Assembly (NCBI GenBank): GCA_003162475.1
Contig: PMOI01000016.1
Span: 205,629-269,628 of the forward strand
Length of the DNA: 64,000 nt
From: Acidimicrobiaceae bacterium
Lineage (GTDB): Bacteria > Actinomycetota > Acidimicrobiia > Acidimicrobiales > RAAP-2
Direction of reading: 5' to 3'
Both the position numbers and the translations under genes were made by a program. The notes beneath the pieces are model-generated. The model had not been told where the DNA came from and did no database searches. It saw only the letters and a program-made list of their open reading frames with translations. This document shows positions 61,784 through 64,000 of this stretch, in pieces. Positions within the stretch are counted from its first letter, which is position 1; every line of letters starts with the position of its first letter.

Positions 61784-62276
61784 CGTAGGGTCGCCGACGC
61801 GGCGGCGCGAACGCACGCGTCCACACCATCACCTTTCGACGGAAGTAACAGACTTCGAGGCCGTCTTGGTTGAATCCCTTGGACTCGACGAGCACGACTC
61901 CGCGATCCTCCTTCGACTTCGAGGGCGTCACCTCAAGCACGCGCGTCTCGGCGTAGATCGTGTCGCCGTGAAACGTCGGGTAGCGGTGAATCAATGACTC
62001 CACTTCCAAGTTCGCGATCGCGGCACCCGACACGTCGGGCACGCTCATCCCGAGGACCAATGAGTACACGAGATTGCCGACCACGACGTTCTTCTTCTGT
62101 ACGGTCTCGTTTTCGGCGAACCACGCGTTGGTGTGCAGCGGATGATGATTCATCGTGATCATGCAAAAGAGGTGGTCGTCCGCTTCGGTGATGGTCTTTC
62201 CCGGCCAATGCTTGTAGACGTCGCCCACCTCGAAGTCCTCGAGGTGGCGGCCAAAGGGGCGATCGTAGGTGGTCAT
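61764..62276 (-). CDS. MaoC-like dehydratase, candidate mesaconyl-CoA hydratase
   Basis: A 170-residue hot-dog dehydratase with DDHLFCMITMNHHPLHTN (acid and base in the MaoC motif) and VVVGNLVYSLVLGMSVPDVSG. This subtype, with EDFEVGDVYKHWPGKTITE at the start, is the one I recall beside ethylmalonyl-CoA pathway genes in actinobacteria. It is divergent from the acyl-CoA dehydrogenase that resembles methylsuccinyl-CoA dehydrogenase, so it may hydrate mesaconyl-CoA. GGGAGAG precedes the ATG at 62276. The specific function is inference. Confidence 0.8.
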   Translation of the reverse strand: MTTYDRPFGRHLEDFEVGDVYKHWPGKTITEADDHLFCMITMNHHPLHTNAWFAENETVQKKNVVVGNLVYSLVLGMSVPDVSGAAIANLEVESLIHRYPTFHGDTIYAETRVLEVTPSKSKEDRGVVLVESKGFNQDGLEVCYFRRKVMVWTRAFAPPRRRPYGDDVWA

Positions 62277-62310
62277 TGCTCTCCCTGGCCTTTCAACGGC
62301 CGAATCGGTC

Positions 62311-62751
62311 TTACTCTTCCACGGCGAGTTCACGCGCGGGGCGCGTGGTGAACGAGACTAGGCCTCCCGGCAGCGTCTCGCCGTCGATGACCATACGCCA
62401 GGTGAATCGTGCGCCGTCGGCCAGAGGAATCGGTCCGAAGTTGACCGCGATGGGCACGTCGACCGGCGTCCCGACGGGAACGTCCTCGGGCGCGGTGGCG
62501 GAGAAATCCCCGCGCACTTCGATGATCTGCGAGCCGTCGGGCGTTTCGAAACGAACCTGCTGACCGTCGGCGTCTTCGAGAAAGAGTTCCCAGTGGTGCG
62601 ACGTGTTGAACTCGTGCGAGTCAACCGCCACTTTGATGGCGACCGCCGAAGGGGTCGGGTCAGGACCGGTGATGGACCAACCGCCGCCGAGGATGTACAG
62701 CTTGCCGTCGGCTACCTGCGCGGAGTCGGCGAGGATCATTGTTATATTCAC
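62311..62751 (-). CDS. DUF6941-type protein of unknown function
   Basis: A 146-residue beta-rich protein. The N-terminal MILADSAQVADGKLYILGGGW is the mark of a conserved family of unknown role. The GTG at 62751 is supported by TAGGCT ending 6 bases upstream; an ATG four codons in is possible. It is first in the order DUF6941-maoC-mutY on this strand. No function can be given. Confidence 0.78.
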   Translation of the reverse strand: MNITMILADSAQVADGKLYILGGGWSITGPDPTPSAVAIKVAVDSHEFNTSHHWELFLEDADGQQVRFETPDGSQIIEVRGDFSATAPEDVPVGTPVDVPIAVNFGPIPLADGARFTWRMVIDGETLPGGLVSFTTRPARELAVEE

Positions 62752-62757
62752 CCAGCC

Positions 62758-62763
62758 AGCCTA
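62758..62763 (-). promoter_or_regulatory. Leaderless -10 box (TAGGCT) for the DUF6941 gene
   Basis: On the minus strand TAGGCT ends 6 bases before the GTG at 62751. Confidence 0.5.
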
Positions 62764-62788
62764 GGCCGACGCGCATAAGAAGAACCTG

Positions 62789-62794
62789 TAAATT
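62789..62794 (+). promoter_or_regulatory. Leaderless -10 box (TAAATT) for the last gene
   Basis: TAAATT ends 6 bases before the ATG at 62801. Confidence 0.45.
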
Positions 62795-62800
62795 TCACGT

Positions 62801-64000
62801 ATGTCCACGCCCATGCTTGATCTTGACGTTGCCGCCGCTCTCATCGACCAAGCCGACGATGTGCTGACGGGCGCCGTACGACAACTCGCGACGCGCGGCG
62901 GCGTCGACGCCAACGAAACGCTCGCCTACGACGTCGCGCACGCGGCGAGCGCCCTCGCGACGGCGCGTTCATCTCTCACGTACGCCGCCAAGGGCGAGGT
63001 CGAAGCGCAATTGGTCGCGACGTTCCTGGCGCTCGTGCTCGCGGACCTCGCGACGCGCGCGCTTGGACGCGAAGCGTCCTGGGGGTTGGACGCCGAGTGG
63101 TTCACACCCTTTCAATCGTTCGTCGCGACGTACCGCGACCCCTCGTTCCTCTCGACCCTCGCCGAGTCGCCGGGTCCTCGTCACTTGGGTGAGGACTTCG
63201 CAATGGTGGCCGAACTCTTTCACCGTTTCGCCGACGAGCAGGTGCGTCCCCACGCCGAACACGTGCATCGCACGAACGCCGACATTCCCGAATCGATCAT
63301 CGAAGGACTCAGCGAGCTCGGAGGTTTCGGTCTCTCCATTCCCGAGGCCTTCGGCGGATCCTCTAGCGGCGGCGAGTCGGAGTACGTGGGCATGGTGGTC
63401 GCCACCGAGGAACTCTCCTGGGCCAGCCTGGGCGTCGGCGGCTCGCTCATCACGCGACCCGAGATTCTCACGCGCGCCCTGCTGCACGGTGGCACGAAGG
63501 AACAGCAGGCGCACTGGCTCCCGCGTCTCGCCAGCGCCGAAACGCTCTGTGCCATCGCCGTCACCGAGCCGGACTACGGCTCTGACGTCGCCGGACTCAC
63601 CACGAGCGCCACGAAGACGATGGGCGGCTGGTTGATCAACGGCGCCAAGACGTGGTGCACGTTCGCGGCGCGCGCGGAGGTGTTGTTGTTGCTCGCGCGC
63701 ACCGACCCCGACCGCACGTTGGCCCATCGTGGCCTCTCGCTCTTTCTCGTCGAGAAGCCCCGAGGCGACAGCCACGGCTTCCTCTTCCACCAAGATTCGA
63801 AGAGCGAAGGTCGTGACGACGCTGACGGGCGCTTCGAGGGCCGGCCCATCGACACGATTGGCTATCGCGGTATGCACTCCTACGAACTGAGTTTCGACAA
63901 CTGGTTCGTACCCGACGAGAACCTCGTCGGTGCCGAAGCAGGACTCGGCAAGGGCTTCTACTACCAGATGGCCGGCTTCGAGAACGGGCGACTGCAGACC
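62801..64000 (+). CDS. Acyl-CoA dehydrogenase with N-terminal extension, possible methylsuccinyl-CoA dehydrogenase (3' end outside window)
   Basis: The frame is open for 400 codons to the window end. A helical extension of about 110 residues precedes the dehydrogenase domain, which starts near FHRFADEQVRPHAE. The FAD and substrate motifs include FGLSIPEAFGG, VTEPDYGSDVAG and SYELSFDNWFVPDENLVG. The long N-terminal part and the DEQVRPHA start resemble (2S)-methylsuccinyl-CoA dehydrogenase of the ethylmalonyl-CoA pathway; a divergent MaoC gene supports this. It could be another long acyl-CoA dehydrogenase. The ATG has TAAATT 6 bases upstream. Confidence 0.85.
   Translation, partial: MSTPMLDLDVAAALIDQADDVLTGAVRQLATRGGVDANETLAYDVAHAASALATARSSLTYAAKGEVEAQLVATFLALVLADLATRALGREASWGLDAEWFTPFQSFVATYRDPSFLSTLAESPGPRHLGEDFAMVAELFHRFADEQVRPHAEHVHRTNADIPESIIEGLSELGGFGLSIPEAFGGSSSGGESEYVGMVVATEELSWASLGVGGSLITRPEILTRALLHGGTKEQQAHWLPRLASAETLCAIAVTEPDYGSDVAGLTTSATKTMGGWLINGAKTWCTFAARAEVLLLLARTDPDRTLAHRGLSLFLVEKPRGDSHGFLFHQDSKSEGRDDADGRFEGRPIDTIGYRGMHSYELSFDNWFVPDENLVGAEAGLGKGFYYQMAGFENGRLQT

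Noticed and set aside
1..64000. rRNA, tRNA, CRISPR arrays, transposases
   Set aside because: I looked on both strands and saw none that could be supported.

Overview
The window is GC-rich, densely coded actinobacterial chromosome. An Acidimicrobiia-like lineage is my inference, made without database access. Clues are CofC (coenzyme F420), a fused PafB-PafC regulator, a SufU-type SUF system, an LCP protein, a RmlD/WbbL-like pair, actinobacterial SecA with SEC-C, FtsEX and RF2, many GTG starts, and promoters whose -10 box lies only 6-8 bases before the start codon (leaderless mRNAs). I see no rRNA, tRNA, CRISPR array, transposase or integrase.

Layout. 1-4.1 kb: peptide-type ABC transporter (two permeases, convergent with a fused two-ATPase protein). 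4.1-5.6 kb: rnhB and cofC in divergence, tandem hairpins, and a tiny 48-residue Lys/Ala-rich basic protein. 5.9-10.2 kb: an orphan DNA-transfer pair, a soluble TraG/VirD4-like coupling ATPase whose end overlaps a convergent TrwC-type relaxase, with a fused double-WYL (PafBC) regulator directly upstream of the relaxase. 10.2-21.8 kb: moaC, fmdB-like, tldE-tldD, dxs, msrB, ftsEX, secA-prfB. 22-24.6 kb: birA-rmlD-rhamnosyltransferase operon, divergent from biotin carboxylase/BCCP-M20 amidohydrolase-ABM (24.7-27.9 kb). 27.9-37.6 kb: B12-linked genes (mutase large subunit, PduO adenosyltransferase, MetH) among RDD, rhodanese-MoeB, nitroreductase and PepA genes.

37.7-43.1 kb: an unknown gene and a lipoate operon, lpd-sucB-lipBA, in which octanoyltransferase and lipoyl synthase are one polypeptide. 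43.5-47.6 kb: rnhA/rrf2, thiE, a hydrolase lacking its nucleophile, an acyl-CoA dehydrogenase and an MBL hydrolase. 47.6-57.2 kb: a SUF iron-sulfur system split into blocks (sufC-sufS-sufU on +, sufD-Rieske-sufC and sufB on -) with two sufC genes and interspersed LCP, enoyl-CoA isomerase, CxxC and GNAT genes. 57.2-64 kb: oligopeptidase B, a RodZ-C-like membrane protein, flavin reductase, MutY, and a MaoC/acyl-CoA dehydrogenase pair that resembles the ethylmalonyl-CoA pathway and runs off the window end.

Themes. Fe-S supply (SUF) and lipoate/2-oxoacid dehydrogenase functions lie near each other; LipA, MutY and the Rieske protein are Fe-S clients. Coenzyme B12 supply (PduO) sits by its consumers (MetH, the mutase). 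Two genome-style features recur: leaderless -10 boxes (often TAGGCT) and convergent gene pairs whose stop codons overlap in one YTAR tetranucleotide (six of about fourteen pairs). The least explained element is the relaxase/coupling-protein/WYL block, which has no other mobile-element genes around it.
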